IMG/VR virus record: IMGVR_UViG_3300042324_000291
Coordinates: 1-21,860 of that record
Source of the DNA: a virus
DNA: 21,860 bases
Direction: 5' to 3' (one strand)
The translations under genes and the position numbers were made by a program. Of this stretch, positions 1 through 9,137 are shown in pieces. The stretch's first letter is position 1; every line of letters starts with the position of its first letter. Below the pieces are notes generated by a model, which was not told the origin of the DNA, searched no databases, and saw only the letters and a program-made list of their open reading frames with translations.

Positions 1-1654
1 ATATTCCATAACCCATTTGAAACGTATTTGCTATTAAATGTCCTGATACATCTAAACTTGTTAATGTACCGACTGATGTAATATTAGGTTGAGCATTTGT
101 ATACACTGTTCCGGCAACTAACGCATTGCCAACTTGACCAGAAACATTTCCACCTTGTATATTACTTAACATATTGCCCGAACCACTAAAGTAGTTTGCA
201 ATAACTAAATTACCTAAATTAGCGTTACCTGCTGTTAAATTACCAGTGATATCTAATGATATTAATGTACCAACACTTGTAATGTTTGGTTGTGCATTAG
301 TAGTAACTGTACCCGCAGTAACTGCATTACCTGCGGCCACGCCCGTTAGTAGACTACCATTACCAATAAAGAAATTTGCAGAGGCTGCGTTGCCCAAATT
401 TGCATTTAATGATATTATGTTACCGGTAAAATTAGCTGTGTTTCCACTTAGTGCTAAATTAACGGTTAAGTTGTTTGTAATGCTATTACCTGTAACATTA
501 GATGATGTTGCTGTTAAGTTACCACTAAATGTGTTAGCTGATACTACATTAGCACCAGTAATATTACCGCCGCCTGCACCGGTAGTAATAATATTACCTG
601 CACTTAAATTACCTGTTACATCTAAACTAGTTAATGTACCAACACTTGTAATATTTGGTTGTGAAGATACAGTAACGTTTCCTGCATAATTAGCAAAATT
701 AGCTGTAATTGCACTTGTTACATTACCTGTTATGTTGCTACCTTGAATATTACTAAGTAGATTACCAGATCCACTAAAATAATTAGCAGTAACCAAATTA
801 CCTAAATTAGCATTACCTGCTGTTAAATTACCAGTAATATCTAAACTAATTAATGTACCAACACTTGTAATATTTGGTTGTGCATTAGTTGTTACAGTAC
901 CTGCTGTTACAGAGTTACCGGCTGCAACACCTGTTAATTGACTACCATTACCAATAAAAAAGCTTGCAGTAATATTAGCATTACTAGTTAATGATGAACT
1001 TACTTGTACAATTCCATTACCGTTAGGTGTTAGAACAATATTACCATTAAGAGATGAACTACTGATAGTTGTGCCGGTAAAGTTTAAATTTCCAATAGCG
1101 GTATTACTAGGTAAATGTGTTACACCAACTAATCCAATATATCTATAACCAACAATATAAATTACTTTACTTGAGGTTAATGCCGCTGGAATTGTTCCAC
1201 CAATAAAATTTAATAATCCTGCAATATTATCATAATAATATTCACCGGTACCACCGGATCCACTTGCAAATATTTGTGTACCAGTTAATGTAGGATTAGC
1301 AACACCTGAATTATCTACCCAAGCTTGAACAACGTATGTTGCACCAAACTGTTGCGGGATCCAGTTAGTTAAGTTTGTTAGCCATGTTGGATATACTCCT
1401 CCAACCGGTACTGTTGTAATATCCGGGGTGCATTCTACAGCACTGACACCAAGGTATGCTTGTACAATACTAGTTACTGCACCGGCTGTTGCTGGAATTT
1501 GGTCAGATTGTGTCCATTGTGTATCACCACGTATTAGTGTCGGGCTTTCAATAGATTCATTACTAGGGCTTTTAATTGTAGAGGTATCTGTTTTAGCAAC
1601 ACCATATAATTGCTTAACTAATAAATCAACGTATTGAGATTGTGCGATTGCCAT
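1..1654 (-). CDS. Repetitive fibre-like virion protein, 3' end outside the window
   Basis: An uninterrupted minus-strand frame runs from ATG at 1654 to the left edge (551 codons, no stop), so the C terminus is missing. The N terminus (MAIAQSQYVDLLVKQLYGVA) leads into a non-repetitive domain of about 190 residues containing LIRGDTQWTQSDQIPATAG. After that the chain becomes Asn/Gly/Thr/Ser-rich repeats, with four copies of QPNITSVGTL and two of FFIGNGS(Q/L)LTGVAAGN. Low-complexity beta-rich repeats of this kind are usual in phage fibres and other virion surface proteins. The gene starts two bases after the stop of the larger repeat protein, which shares the QPNITSVGTL module, so the two are likely cotranscribed paralogues. 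A GAG nine bases upstream is the only ribosome-site candidate. Fibre or baseplate-attached structural protein is inferred from composition and context; the receptor is unknown. Confidence 0.8.
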   Translation of the reverse strand, partial: MAIAQSQYVDLLVKQLYGVAKTDTSTIKSPSNESIESPTLIRGDTQWTQSDQIPATAGAVTSIVQAYLGVSAVECTPDITTVPVGGVYPTWLTNLTNWIPQQFGATYVVQAWVDNSGVANPTLTGTQIFASGSGGTGEYYYDNIAGLLNFIGGTIPAALTSSKVIYIVGYRYIGLVGVTHLPSNTAIGNLNFTGTTISSSSLNGNIVLTPNGNGIVQVSSSLTSNANITASFFIGNGSQLTGVAAGNSVTAGTVTTNAQPNITSVGTLISLDITGNLTAGNANLGNLVTANYFSGSGNLLSNIQGSNITGNVTSAITANFANYAGNVTVSSQPNITSVGTLTSLDVTGNLSAGNIITTGAGGGNITGANVVSANTFSGNLTATSSNVTGNSITNNLTVNLALSGNTANFTGNIISLNANLGNAASANFFIGNGSLLTGVAAGNAVTAGTVTTNAQPNITSVGTLISLDITGNLTAGNANLGNLVIANYFSGSGNMLSNIQGGNVSGQVGNALVAGTVYTNAQPNITSVGTLTSLDVSGHLIANTFQMGYGI

Positions 1655-1656
1655 AA

Positions 1657-4600
1657 TTAGTTACTCGCAGTCTGTAAAGAAAGAGCAGTTACTGATTGCC
1701 CACTAGTCAATTTAACACGTATGTAAATTTCATTTGTTGCAGTGCTTGAACTACTTACCGTACCAAATGTTGCTGTTACTGATTTATTAGTTTGAGCAGA
1801 GTCTAATGGAGCTATTCCTCCTAATGCACATCCATCACTTCCATTGCCCGGACTATTTACTCCGGGTATGCCTGCGCCTGCATAGGCTATACTCATATCA
1901 ATCCATCCATTTGCACTACTTGTACTATCAATAGTGCTACCAGGTAATGCTACCCATAAACCTGCAATATTTCCTGTCCATTTAACATCAAACTTAGATA
2001 CAGACGTTCTTATAATTTTAAATGTAAAGTATTGTGACCCACTACGTCCGGCACTTAAATTAGGACCAGCTGGTAAATAACCAGTACTATAATTTGTTTG
2101 GTCATGTTTTAATATATTAGCAACAATAGTTGAATCATATGTTTGCAACGTACTTGATTGACTATTAAAGGCAGCCGCATTTGCCGTATATGCAGGAGTA
2201 TTTGCACTACCCGGATTAATAATTCTAAATGCTAAACCGGAACCAGTTCCAATAGTTGATCCAACAAATACATTTGCTTCTTCAAGAACTGAAGCAGAAC
2301 TAACTGTACCAGTTTTATATAATACATTTGCAGCCAATGTTGAAGTAAACGCTTGTGTATTAGAGTTATAACTGTTGTTTGATGATAGTGAAGGGCCTGT
2401 ACTACTTGCACCAAATCCAGATATAATAGTTGAGGTAGTTGATATAGAAGCATTACCAGAACTTACATATAAGTTTTGTGCCAATGGTGTTGTTACACCA
2501 GCAGCCGAATATGTTACACTACCAGGAGTACCAAATGCACCACCTGAAGTACCTGTTACAAAACTATCACTAGTTGGATACATATTACCACTTAATTTAT
2601 TAACATTAGCGGTTAATGTGAATATGTTTGTATTGTTATAATGAGGAACGGTACTTGAATATGTATAGCTTGGTGATCCGGGTGGAGATATAGTTAGTGT
2701 ACTGAATGCCGGTGTTCCAGGAGCACTAGAATCATAGAACCAAGAATTTGTGTTTGTATTACTTGTTGCGCTATCAGCAATGAATACTTCATTCCAACCT
2801 TCAGTTACTGTTCCTGCAACACGTGTTGAGAATACTGACCAAAAGCCTGCGGCAATATTTGCATTAGCAACGTTATAATCATAGTTATTAAATATAACCA
2901 AATTACTATAAGTTCCATTACCGTCAAGATTTGCTGTTAATGTTCTAGCACCTGCATTGCTACCATTTAAGAATGCAGTAATAGTACCAGTATCTCCCGG
3001 ACCTGCTGTAGTAATATTACCAGTTGAGTATGAACTTGCTCTACGTACTGTACTTACCGTAGTTCCTCCTGCAACTGATTTATTTGCTCCAGGCGTATTA
3101 TCTGTTTGAACATAGTTTGCCATTCGAAAGGTTGACAAAGTTGCTACAGTAATTGATTGACTTGCCGGGAAATTAGGTGGGCTTGGTGGAACTAGTTTTC
3201 CTAGTACCACATTTAATTGGGCTATTGCATTAGACACAGATGATGAAGTTGTTAAAGTTACAGCGTTGCTTATTAAATTACCTTGAGTTGGACTACCCAA
3301 TTCTATTGCTGTTGCACCGCCTGCTGTATTTGGTATTGTTACTAAACCAGTAGTATTAAATGTACCGTTAATATTTGCACCAGTACCTGTAACAGTTACT
3401 ATATTTGCATTACCTACTGCTGAAATAGTAACATTACCATTGGCTGAAGGAATATTTACATTACTGTTACCATTAGCAATTTGAGAAAGATTTAATCCAA
3501 CTACGTTTGCGGCAGCTATGTTTGATAGGCCTCCACCGTCACCGTAATATAATCCGGTTGTTAGAATAACATTACCGTTAACAGTTAAGTTACTAGTATC
3601 TTTATTAAATGTAAGATTTGTATTTCCACCAAATGATCCATTATTATTAAATTGAAGCTGTGTGTTTGCACCACCGGGTAATTCTAAATCCCAAGGTGTT
3701 CCGTTTGCATATAGTAGATTATCAGTTCGTAAGTTACCTACGTTTGCAGTATTAGATACGGTTAACCAAGTATCTATTAATACATTGCCACTAAAGTTTG
3801 CAGTATTTCCTGTTAGGTGTAGATTTACCGTTGCATTATTAACTGTTAGATTTGCATTTGCAGATATATTAGACGCAATAACATTGCCAGAAACATCAAT
3901 ATCAACTGTTGTTATTTTGTTATTTGAATTTACATTATTAGCTAATACGTTGCCAGTTAAGTTTATACTTGTACCAGTGGCTGCTCCAATATTAGGAGTA
4001 GTTAGTTGTGCATTTGCTTTAACTACTACATTACCACCTGCAATTTCAGTAGTAGTGTTATCAACATTTACAGAAAATACAGTACCGGTTAATGTTAAAC
4101 CTAGTCCTGCTTGATATGTCCCTGCACCTGAAAATTGTACAAAATCAATTGGGTCAGTACCGATAGTAGTTACAGTAGATACTTGTACCCAACCTGTATT
4201 ATCATACTCTGTACCACCTGTAACAAAAGTAAAGTCACCTGCTTCTACTTCAGGTACGCTATTAAAATCAACAGCACGTGTAATTACTGTTGCATTTGAC
4301 CAAACATAGATACCATTATGTGCGGCATTTGCTTCGTTTTTAACTAGAATACGTGTACCAATAGTTTGTACATTTACTCCATCAATTAAGTTAAATGATC
4401 CAGTAGTTACTAAGTTTGCTCCAACTCCACTAGCACCATTATTATATGTAACGACACCAGCAGTAATTATAGCTAATGTATTTGGTGTGGCTGCTTGACA
4501 TGAATCATGTATGTTTAGACCTTGAGCAACATCATCTACATATTGTTTTGTTGCGGCATCACTAGCTGAATTTGGTGTACCTAGATTTTGAATTCTAAAG

Positions 4601-7236
4601 TTACCAACATCAACTTGTCCTGAACCAGACGGACGTAATTCAATGTAATTATTGCCGGTTGCCGCATATACTGTTAAATTACCACCTTGAGATGTTAATG
4701 TATTTGAATATAGTGCACCAAATGTTCCGTTGCCGTTAGCTGATAAGTATCCAGTAATATTTGCACCAACATTACTTAACGTATAAACATTTGATATTCC
4801 GGTAACAGATACTGTTACATTACCGTTTGGTGCTATTCTAACATTGCTGTTTCCATTAAATAACTCATCAGTACGGATGTAATTAGCTGTAGCTAGATTA
4901 CCTAAATTAGCATTTAATGAAGTTAAGTTACCACTAAAATTAGCAATATTACCAGTTAGTACATCAGCAATGTTAACATGATTAGCTGTAGCTAGATTGC
5001 CTAAATTAGCATTTAATGAAGTTAGATTACCAGTGAAATTAGCAATGTTACCACTTAATATGTTAGCGATGTTAACATAATTAGCTGTGGCTAAGTTGCC
5101 TAAATTAGCATTTAATGAAGTTAGATTACCAGTGAAATTAGCAATGTTACCACTTAATATGTTAGCGATGTTAACATAATTAGCTGTGGCTAAGTTGCCT
5201 AAATTAGCATTACCTGAAGTTAAATTAGCAGTAATATTTGCTGTATTAGCATATACTCCGTTAGATGTAACTAAATTACCACCGGTTACATTACCATTAG
5301 CAGTTACTGTTCCTGCAGTAACTATATTACCTGTTACATTTGCATTAGAATTAACAAGTAAACCATTACTAGAAATAGTAACAATGTTACTTGTACCATT
5401 TACATTAAAATTAATCTCTGAATTTGGTTGTACGACAATACTGCTATTTCCATTTACAATAGATGCAGTATTAGAAATACCTGTACCTATAACAGTATAT
5501 GAGCCACCTAATGGATTAGTTAATGTAATTCCATTAGCGTCTGATGTAATAGTAGAACCATTTAAGTCAATGGTATTACCAGATATATATAAGTCTTTCC
5601 AACGTTGGGTAGGACTACCTAAATTATATGTTACATTAGCATTAGGTAATATATTACCTGCAACAGTTAGTCCAGTTAATGTACCAACTGATGTAATATT
5701 TGGTTGTGCATTGGTTGTTACAGTACCGGCTATATTAGCAACATTAGAACTTAGTGCATATGTTGCGTTAGCTACGGTACCGGATACATTAGAACCTGCT
5801 ACTGCATTTGCAGTTGTAGCAAAATTTGCTAAATTAACTGTACCTACAATATTACTTGCATTAACACTAAATGCTTCTCCTGCAAAGTTTGCATAATTGG
5901 CATTTAAATTACCAGCTTCTCCTGCAAAGGTACCGTCACCACGTAAAACATTAGAAACGTTACCATCTAAATTAACAGTAGCAATGTTACCTATACCTGA
6001 TACATTTGCTACTGCTACACTATTAGCTACATTTGCAAAAGATACTGCTCCGGTTACATTAGCACCGGCTACATTATTTGCTACATTTGCAAATGGTACT
6101 TCACCCGATACGTTAGCGCCGGCTACACTATTAGCTACATTTGCAAAAGATACTGCTCCGGTTACATTAGCACCTGCTACTGCATTTGCGGTTGTAGCAA
6201 AAGTTACTGCTCCTGACACATTGGCGCCGGCTACATTATTTGCAACATTAGCAAATGCAACTTCACCGCTTACATTGGCACCTGCTACTGCATTTGCGGT
6301 TGTAGCGAAAGCTACTGCTCCGGTTACATTAGCACCAGTAAGACTTGATAATCCTGCACCATTTGCACTAATATTTGTTACTGCTAGTGTATTAGTAGTA
6401 TTATCAAATGTAAAATTTGCACTTGAACCAAATGCATTATTATTGTTAAATTGAACTTGAGTGTTATTACCGGCTGCATTAGTTGTAAATTGATACGGAT
6501 CACCGTTAGCATATAATAATTGATTTGTTTTAACTGCATTAGCAGTAACATTACCTGAAACTTCTAAACTAACTAATGTACCAACACTGGTAATATTTGG
6601 TTGTGCGCTTGCAGTTACTGTGCCTGCAGTATTTGCAAAGTTTGCGTTTGATGCATTTCCACTAAAATTGCCTACAAAATTTGTAGCTGTAATATTGCCT
6701 GCAACAGTTAAACCAGTACTACTAATTGTTACAACATTAGCTACACCATTAACGCCTGCAGTAATGTTTCCGTTACTTGTAGCAATATTAACATTACTAT
6801 TACCATTACTAATGGCTGCACCTGATCCAGGCGGTGACCATTGCAATATACCATTTCCATCTGTTGATAGTAAATATCCAGCAATACCACCCGTAATAGT
6901 AACATTAGAAACTGGTCCTAAATTACTTAATCCAGTAACAGTTATACTTGGAACGGTAACTAAATTAGTTACACTATTAAATGTTAAATTACTACTACCG
7001 GCAAATACTCCGTTGCCGTTGTATTGTATACTATTATTAGGATTTGCTGGATTTCCACCAGCATTAAACGGTTGTCCATTGGCATAATAGTAATTTGCGG
7101 CATATATATTGGCTACGGATACATTACCGGTAGTGTTTAATACGTTGGTAACTACATTACCGTTGGCATCAACTACAGGTACAGGCGGAATACCTACTGA
7201 ATATCCACCTAACGAATTGAAATCTTCTGCTGCCAT
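1657..7236 (-). CDS. Giant repetitive tail-fibre-like protein (1859 aa)
   Basis: The start is ATG at 7236, preceded by AGGA at a good distance; a TTG one codon upstream is less likely. The protein is very long and Asn/Ser/Thr/Gly/Val-rich. The N-terminal part has ANGQPF and SIQYNGNG motifs, and QPNITSVGTL occurs twice. Residues about 300-420 hold 18-residue VAGANV(S/T)G repeats. Residues about 670-780 hold 33-residue repeats built on LATANYVNIANILSGN. Residues about 895-1050 form a domain beginning DAATKQYVDD and containing ILVKNEANAAHNGIY and FVQFSGAGTY, a module I recognise from phage tail fibres. From about 1345 to the end is non-repetitive sequence ending in a domain with FTFKIIRTS and GWIDMSIAYAG, plausibly the distal receptor-facing part. 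The role is inferred to be host contact as a trimeric fibre. Large or baseplate-linked fibre are both possible. Confidence 0.85.
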   Translation of the reverse strand: MAAEDFNSLGGYSVGIPPVPVVDANGNVVTNVLNTTGNVSVANIYAANYYYANGQPFNAGGNPANPNNSIQYNGNGVFAGSSNLTFNSVTNLVTVPSITVTGLSNLGPVSNVTITGGIAGYLLSTDGNGILQWSPPGSGAAISNGNSNVNIATSNGNITAGVNGVANVVTISSTGLTVAGNITATNFVGNFSGNASNANFANTAGTVTASAQPNITSVGTLVSLEVSGNVTANAVKTNQLLYANGDPYQFTTNAAGNNTQVQFNNNNAFGSSANFTFDNTTNTLAVTNISANGAGLSSLTGANVTGAVAFATTANAVAGANVSGEVAFANVANNVAGANVSGAVTFATTANAVAGANVTGAVSFANVANSVAGANVSGEVPFANVANNVAGANVTGAVSFANVANSVAVANVSGIGNIATVNLDGNVSNVLRGDGTFAGEAGNLNANYANFAGEAFSVNASNIVGTVNLANFATTANAVAGSNVSGTVANATYALSSNVANIAGTVTTNAQPNITSVGTLTGLTVAGNILPNANVTYNLGSPTQRWKDLYISGNTIDLNGSTITSDANGITLTNPLGGSYTVIGTGISNTASIVNGNSSIVVQPNSEINFNVNGTSNIVTISSNGLLVNSNANVTGNIVTAGTVTANGNVTGGNLVTSNGVYANTANITANLTSGNANLGNLATANYVNIANILSGNIANFTGNLTSLNANLGNLATANYVNIANILSGNIANFTGNLTSLNANLGNLATANHVNIADVLTGNIANFSGNLTSLNANLGNLATANYIRTDELFNGNSNVRIAPNGNVTVSVTGISNVYTLSNVGANITGYLSANGNGTFGALYSNTLTSQGGNLTVYAATGNNYIELRPSGSGQVDVGNFRIQNLGTPNSASDAATKQYVDDVAQGLNIHDSCQAATPNTLAIITAGVVTYNNGASGVGANLVTTGSFNLIDGVNVQTIGTRILVKNEANAAHNGIYVWSNATVITRAVDFNSVPEVEAGDFTFVTGGTEYDNTGWVQVSTVTTIGTDPIDFVQFSGAGTYQAGLGLTLTGTVFSVNVDNTTTEIAGGNVVVKANAQLTTPNIGAATGTSINLTGNVLANNVNSNNKITTVDIDVSGNVIASNISANANLTVNNATVNLHLTGNTANFSGNVLIDTWLTVSNTANVGNLRTDNLLYANGTPWDLELPGGANTQLQFNNNGSFGGNTNLTFNKDTSNLTVNGNVILTTGLYYGDGGGLSNIAAANVVGLNLSQIANGNSNVNIPSANGNVTISAVGNANIVTVTGTGANINGTFNTTGLVTIPNTAGGATAIELGSPTQGNLISNAVTLTTSSSVSNAIAQLNVVLGKLVPPSPPNFPASQSITVATLSTFRMANYVQTDNTPGANKSVAGGTTVSTVRRASSYSTGNITTAGPGDTGTITAFLNGSNAGARTLTANLDGNGTYSNLVIFNNYDYNVANANIAAGFWSVFSTRVAGTVTEGWNEVFIADSATSNTNTNSWFYDSSAPGTPAFSTLTISPPGSPSYTYSSTVPHYNNTNIFTLTANVNKLSGNMYPTSDSFVTGTSGGAFGTPGSVTYSAAGVTTPLAQNLYVSSGNASISTTSTIISGFGASSTGPSLSSNNSYNSNTQAFTSTLAANVLYKTGTVSSASVLEEANVFVGSTIGTGSGLAFRIINPGSANTPAYTANAAAFNSQSSTLQTYDSTIVANILKHDQTNYSTGYLPAGPNLSAGRSGSQYFTFKIIRTSVSKFDVKWTGNIAGLWVALPGSTIDSTSSANGWIDMSIAYAGAGIPGVNSPGNGSDGCALGGIAPLDSAQTNKSVTATFGTVSSSSTATNEIYIRVKLTSGQSVTALSLQTASN
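4875..5230 (-). repeat. 99-bp tandem repeats in the giant fibre gene
   Basis: About three and a half copies encode the 33-residue unit with LATANYVNIANILSGN. The copies beginning at 5021 and 5120 are identical for about 90 bases, and the others differ at scattered positions. The repeats keep the reading frame. The near-identity points to recent duplication or gene conversion. Confidence 0.85.
5985..6345 (-). repeat. 54-bp repeats encoding VAGANV(S/T)G units
   Basis: About seven degenerate in-frame copies of an 18-residue unit (VAGANVTGAVSFANVANS type) lie in the N-terminal third of the giant fibre protein. Boundaries are approximate. Confidence 0.75.
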
Positions 7237-7263
7237 CAAGTATCCTGAATAATTATTATAATA

Positions 7264-7271
7264 TATTTATC
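7264..7271 (-). promoter_or_regulatory. Late-promoter-like GATAAATA before the giant fibre gene
   Basis: The minus strand reads GATAAATATATT, seven of eight to TATAAATA, 28 bases from the ATG at 7236, with AGGA between them. It would drive both repetitive fibre-like genes. Confidence 0.45.
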
Positions 7272-7332
7272 TTTTTTTGATGGTTAACTTGTATGAAAAA
7301 AGCACTTAGGAGATCTTTTTTCTAAATACAAT

Positions 7333-7698
7333 ATGCTTACTAGACAATCACCAAGACCTTTATGTGAACATTGTAAAATGACATTAGCAAAAAGTAATGG
7401 CAAAAGTAAACATGGTTTTACTAAATGGCACAAGTACTGTGTTGAATGTAGCAAAGCCGCATATAACCCAAAACACGGTTATCTATTACATAAGAAAAAC
7501 AAATGTGAAAAATGTAACTTTTTACCAGAAGATAAATGTCAACTTGATATTGTATATAAAGATGGTAATAAGAAAAATAAAGAAAAATCTAATATAAAAA
7601 CACTATGTGCCAATTGCAATAGAGTGTATCAAAAGAAATTAAAAGAGAAACGCAAGAGTATATTAGATATTACAGTTGATACTGATTATACTCTATAG
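7333..7698 (+). CDS. Degenerate HNH-type zinc protein
   Basis: This 121-residue plus-strand gene sits between minus-strand late genes. It has four CxxC pairs: C11/C14, C36/C39, C58/C61 and C92/C95. The second half reads like an HNH core (QLDIVYKDGN, then NIKTLCANCNRVY). Common HNH proteins have LDvDHiDGN and CANCHR at these places, so the usual catalytic His positions are Tyr75 and Asn96 here. It is probably an HNH homing-endonuclease relative that has lost nuclease activity, or a zinc/DNA-binding derivative. The start is weakly supported: AGGAG at 7308-7312 is 20 bases from the ATG, and Met16 is an alternative. Its opposite orientation and position between late units fit a mobile insertion. 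Confidence 0.7.
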   Translation: MLTRQSPRPLCEHCKMTLAKSNGKSKHGFTKWHKYCVECSKAAYNPKHGYLLHKKNKCEKCNFLPEDKCQLDIVYKDGNKKNKEKSNIKTLCANCNRVYQKKLKEKRKSILDITVDTDYTL

Positions 7699-7703
7699 CC
7701 AAC

Positions 7704-7727
7704 AAAAAAGCACTACGAATAGTGCTT
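7704..7727 (-). terminator. Terminator after the 179-residue protein gene
   Basis: AAGCACTA (7708-7715) pairs with TAGTGCTT (7720-7727). On the minus strand the loop is TTCG and the stem is followed by a T-run from the A tract 7704-7709. On the plus strand there is no T-run, so it mainly closes the minus-strand unit. Confidence 0.75.
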
Positions 7728-7758
7728 GATTGTAACTTCCCATCCCAAGGGTTGATTT

Positions 7759-8298
7759 TTAATCTCTATCGTCACTAACACCTACATAGTATAATAACGT
7801 TAAACCATATATTATACACATTAATGGCAATCCATAATTAATAAGCATTGCAGGTAAACGCTCATCAGCTAACATACTATTAACCATGGTAGGATCATTT
7901 ACAGGTGTTGCCATGATATGTGCCATAGTATCGTATATTTTATTTAATATTAAGTAAGCACTACCACCTAATACACCTAAACCACCGGCTAGTGTTTTAC
8001 CCATATTGTTTCCAAATCCTTCAGAAATACCTGAACTAGCATCTGCTTTGGCTAGTGCTTCAGTTTTCTTTTTAGCTTCTTCAGCACTTTTACTAGTTTT
8101 CAAAATGTTAATTAATTCATTTTTTCTACTCTGTGCTTGTTTATATGCTTGTTGTGCTTTAGGAGATGATGCTAAAAACTTATCTAATAAGCCTGATACT
8201 TTTGATTGTAACCATTCACCTATACCTTCATCAAGCTGTTGCTGTTCACTTGCTTCATTGATGAGGTCTATGTAATTTCTAAATAAGTCCGTACTCAT
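7759..8298 (-). CDS. Small protein with hydrophobic C terminus and prohead-protease-like site
   Basis: I do not recognise a named family. The 179-residue protein begins MSTDLFRNYIDLINEASEQQ. The segment LINE|AS resembles the T4 gp21 cleavage rule (Leu/Ile-x-Glu followed by a small residue) seen at the N terminus of T4 internal proteins. A charged, Ala/Lys-rich middle (residues about 40-95) is probably helical. Two hydrophobic stretches follow, around residues 103-122 (GKTLAGGLGVLGGSAYLILN) and 150-172 (INYGLPLMCIIYGLTLLYYV), and may span a membrane. AAAGGA lies six bases before the ATG, with a late-promoter-like octamer just upstream. A TTCG-loop terminator follows the gene. It could be a packaged head protein or a membrane/lysis protein; the sequence does not decide. 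Confidence 0.75.
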   Translation of the reverse strand: MSTDLFRNYIDLINEASEQQQLDEGIGEWLQSKVSGLLDKFLASSPKAQQAYKQAQSRKNELINILKTSKSAEEAKKKTEALAKADASSGISEGFGNNMGKTLAGGLGVLGGSAYLILNKIYDTMAHIMATPVNDPTMVNSMLADERLPAMLINYGLPLMCIIYGLTLLYYVGVSDDRD

Positions 8299-8314
8299 AA
8301 TAATTCCTTTAATA

Positions 8315-8322
8315 TATTTATG
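8315..8322 (-). promoter_or_regulatory. Late-promoter-like CATAAATA before the 179-residue protein gene
   Basis: The minus strand reads CATAAATATATT, seven of eight to the T4 late octamer. It overlaps the stop codon of the HNH gene and is 17 bases from the ATG at 8298, with AAAGGA in between. Confidence 0.45.
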
Positions 8323-9061
8323 CTATCTTACGCTTTTTGCCACCAAGTTGCCAACCATCATCTAAGTAACACTGTAGTGTATCTTTCTTTACTTTCTTTT
8401 CTATATTATCTTTATTGATACTTATGTTACCAAGTACAGCGTTGGCTACATTAGCTCCATGTGTCTTTACTTTTGCTACACCTTTTTGTGTGACAGAACG
8501 CTTTAGTTTTTCTTCTTCACTCATAGGACCTTTGAGTTTACCTTTAAGTGCTAGACTCTGTTTTTGTTTTGTTTCTTCGCTTGCTATATAACCTGCTCTA
8601 CTCTCTTTCCACTTAGCAATAGTTTCTTCTGACTTAGGTGCTCTTTGTAATGCCGCTTGTCTATTCTTTTCTTTATGTTCTTCAGTCTGCGGTACACCTT
8701 TGTTCCAGGCTTTACGACCCTTCATTCTTTTACTATGGTTCTCTGCGTGTTCTATTCTATACTTCTCATATACTCTTGCGGTAATTTTTGTATGATATCT
8801 TTGTTGGTATCTATTCTCTGCTTTCATTCCATTGAGTGCATATAACATCTTACTTCTATCTTCACCCTCTGTCATTTTAATCAACAACCAATGGCATATA
8901 AAGTGTTCTCTTGCTGTTAGATGTACTAGATTTTCTTTATTATTACTGCCGCCCATTGATTGCGGGATGATATGATGTAGTTCAGTATAGCCCTCAGTAA
9001 TGCGTTGCTTCGCATTAGAAGTTATTTTGTAATAGAGTTTGGTATATTTGTTTTCAATCAT
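8318..9061 (-). CDS. HNH homing endonuclease with NUMOD3-like repeats
   Basis: The N-terminal HNH core is clear: ELHHIIPQSMGG, then NLVHLTAREHFICHWLL, with the His pair at residues 29-30, Asn44 and His53 as metal/catalytic candidates. Downstream are short basic repeats of the NUMOD3 DNA-binding type (GRKAWNKG, then EETKQKQSLALKGK, then EEEKLKRSVTQKG). This is the architecture of free-standing phage HNH homing enzymes, which cut DNA and spread between related phages. It lies directly behind the major capsid gene, a frequent site for such insertions in T4 relatives. I chose ATG at 9061 because family members usually begin close to the YTKLYYKI segment; ATG at 9088 would add nine residues. Neither start has a strong ribosome site. 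Confidence 0.88.
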   Translation of the reverse strand: MIENKYTKLYYKITSNAKQRITEGYTELHHIIPQSMGGSNNKENLVHLTAREHFICHWLLIKMTEGEDRSKMLYALNGMKAENRYQQRYHTKITARVYEKYRIEHAENHSKRMKGRKAWNKGVPQTEEHKEKNRQAALQRAPKSEETIAKWKESRAGYIASEETKQKQSLALKGKLKGPMSEEEKLKRSVTQKGVAKVKTHGANVANAVLGNISINKDNIEKKVKKDTLQCYLDDGWQLGGKKRKIA

Positions 9062-9104
9062 AATAGTATTTAGTCCAATACTTAACATTTCACTATTATA
9101 TCAT

Positions 9105-9130
9105 AAAAAAGAGTGCCGAAGCACTCTTTT
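9105..9130 (-). terminator. Terminator after the major capsid gene
   Basis: A ten-base-pair stem (9107-9116 with 9121-9130) closes a TTCG tetraloop on the minus strand and ends in six T. Together with the HNH insertion behind it, this marks the end of the capsid transcript. Confidence 0.8.
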
Positions 9131-9137
9131 GATTGGT

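Noticed and set aside
4875-6345. CRISPR-like repeats
   Set aside because: The repeats are in-frame protein repeats with no unique spacers between fixed repeats.
5186-6454. Long plus-strand ORFs (236 and 185 residues) opposite the giant fibre gene
   Set aside because: They are antisense shadows of Asn/Ala/Val repeats. Composition is repetitive, no ribosome site is seen, and the minus-strand gene explains the region.
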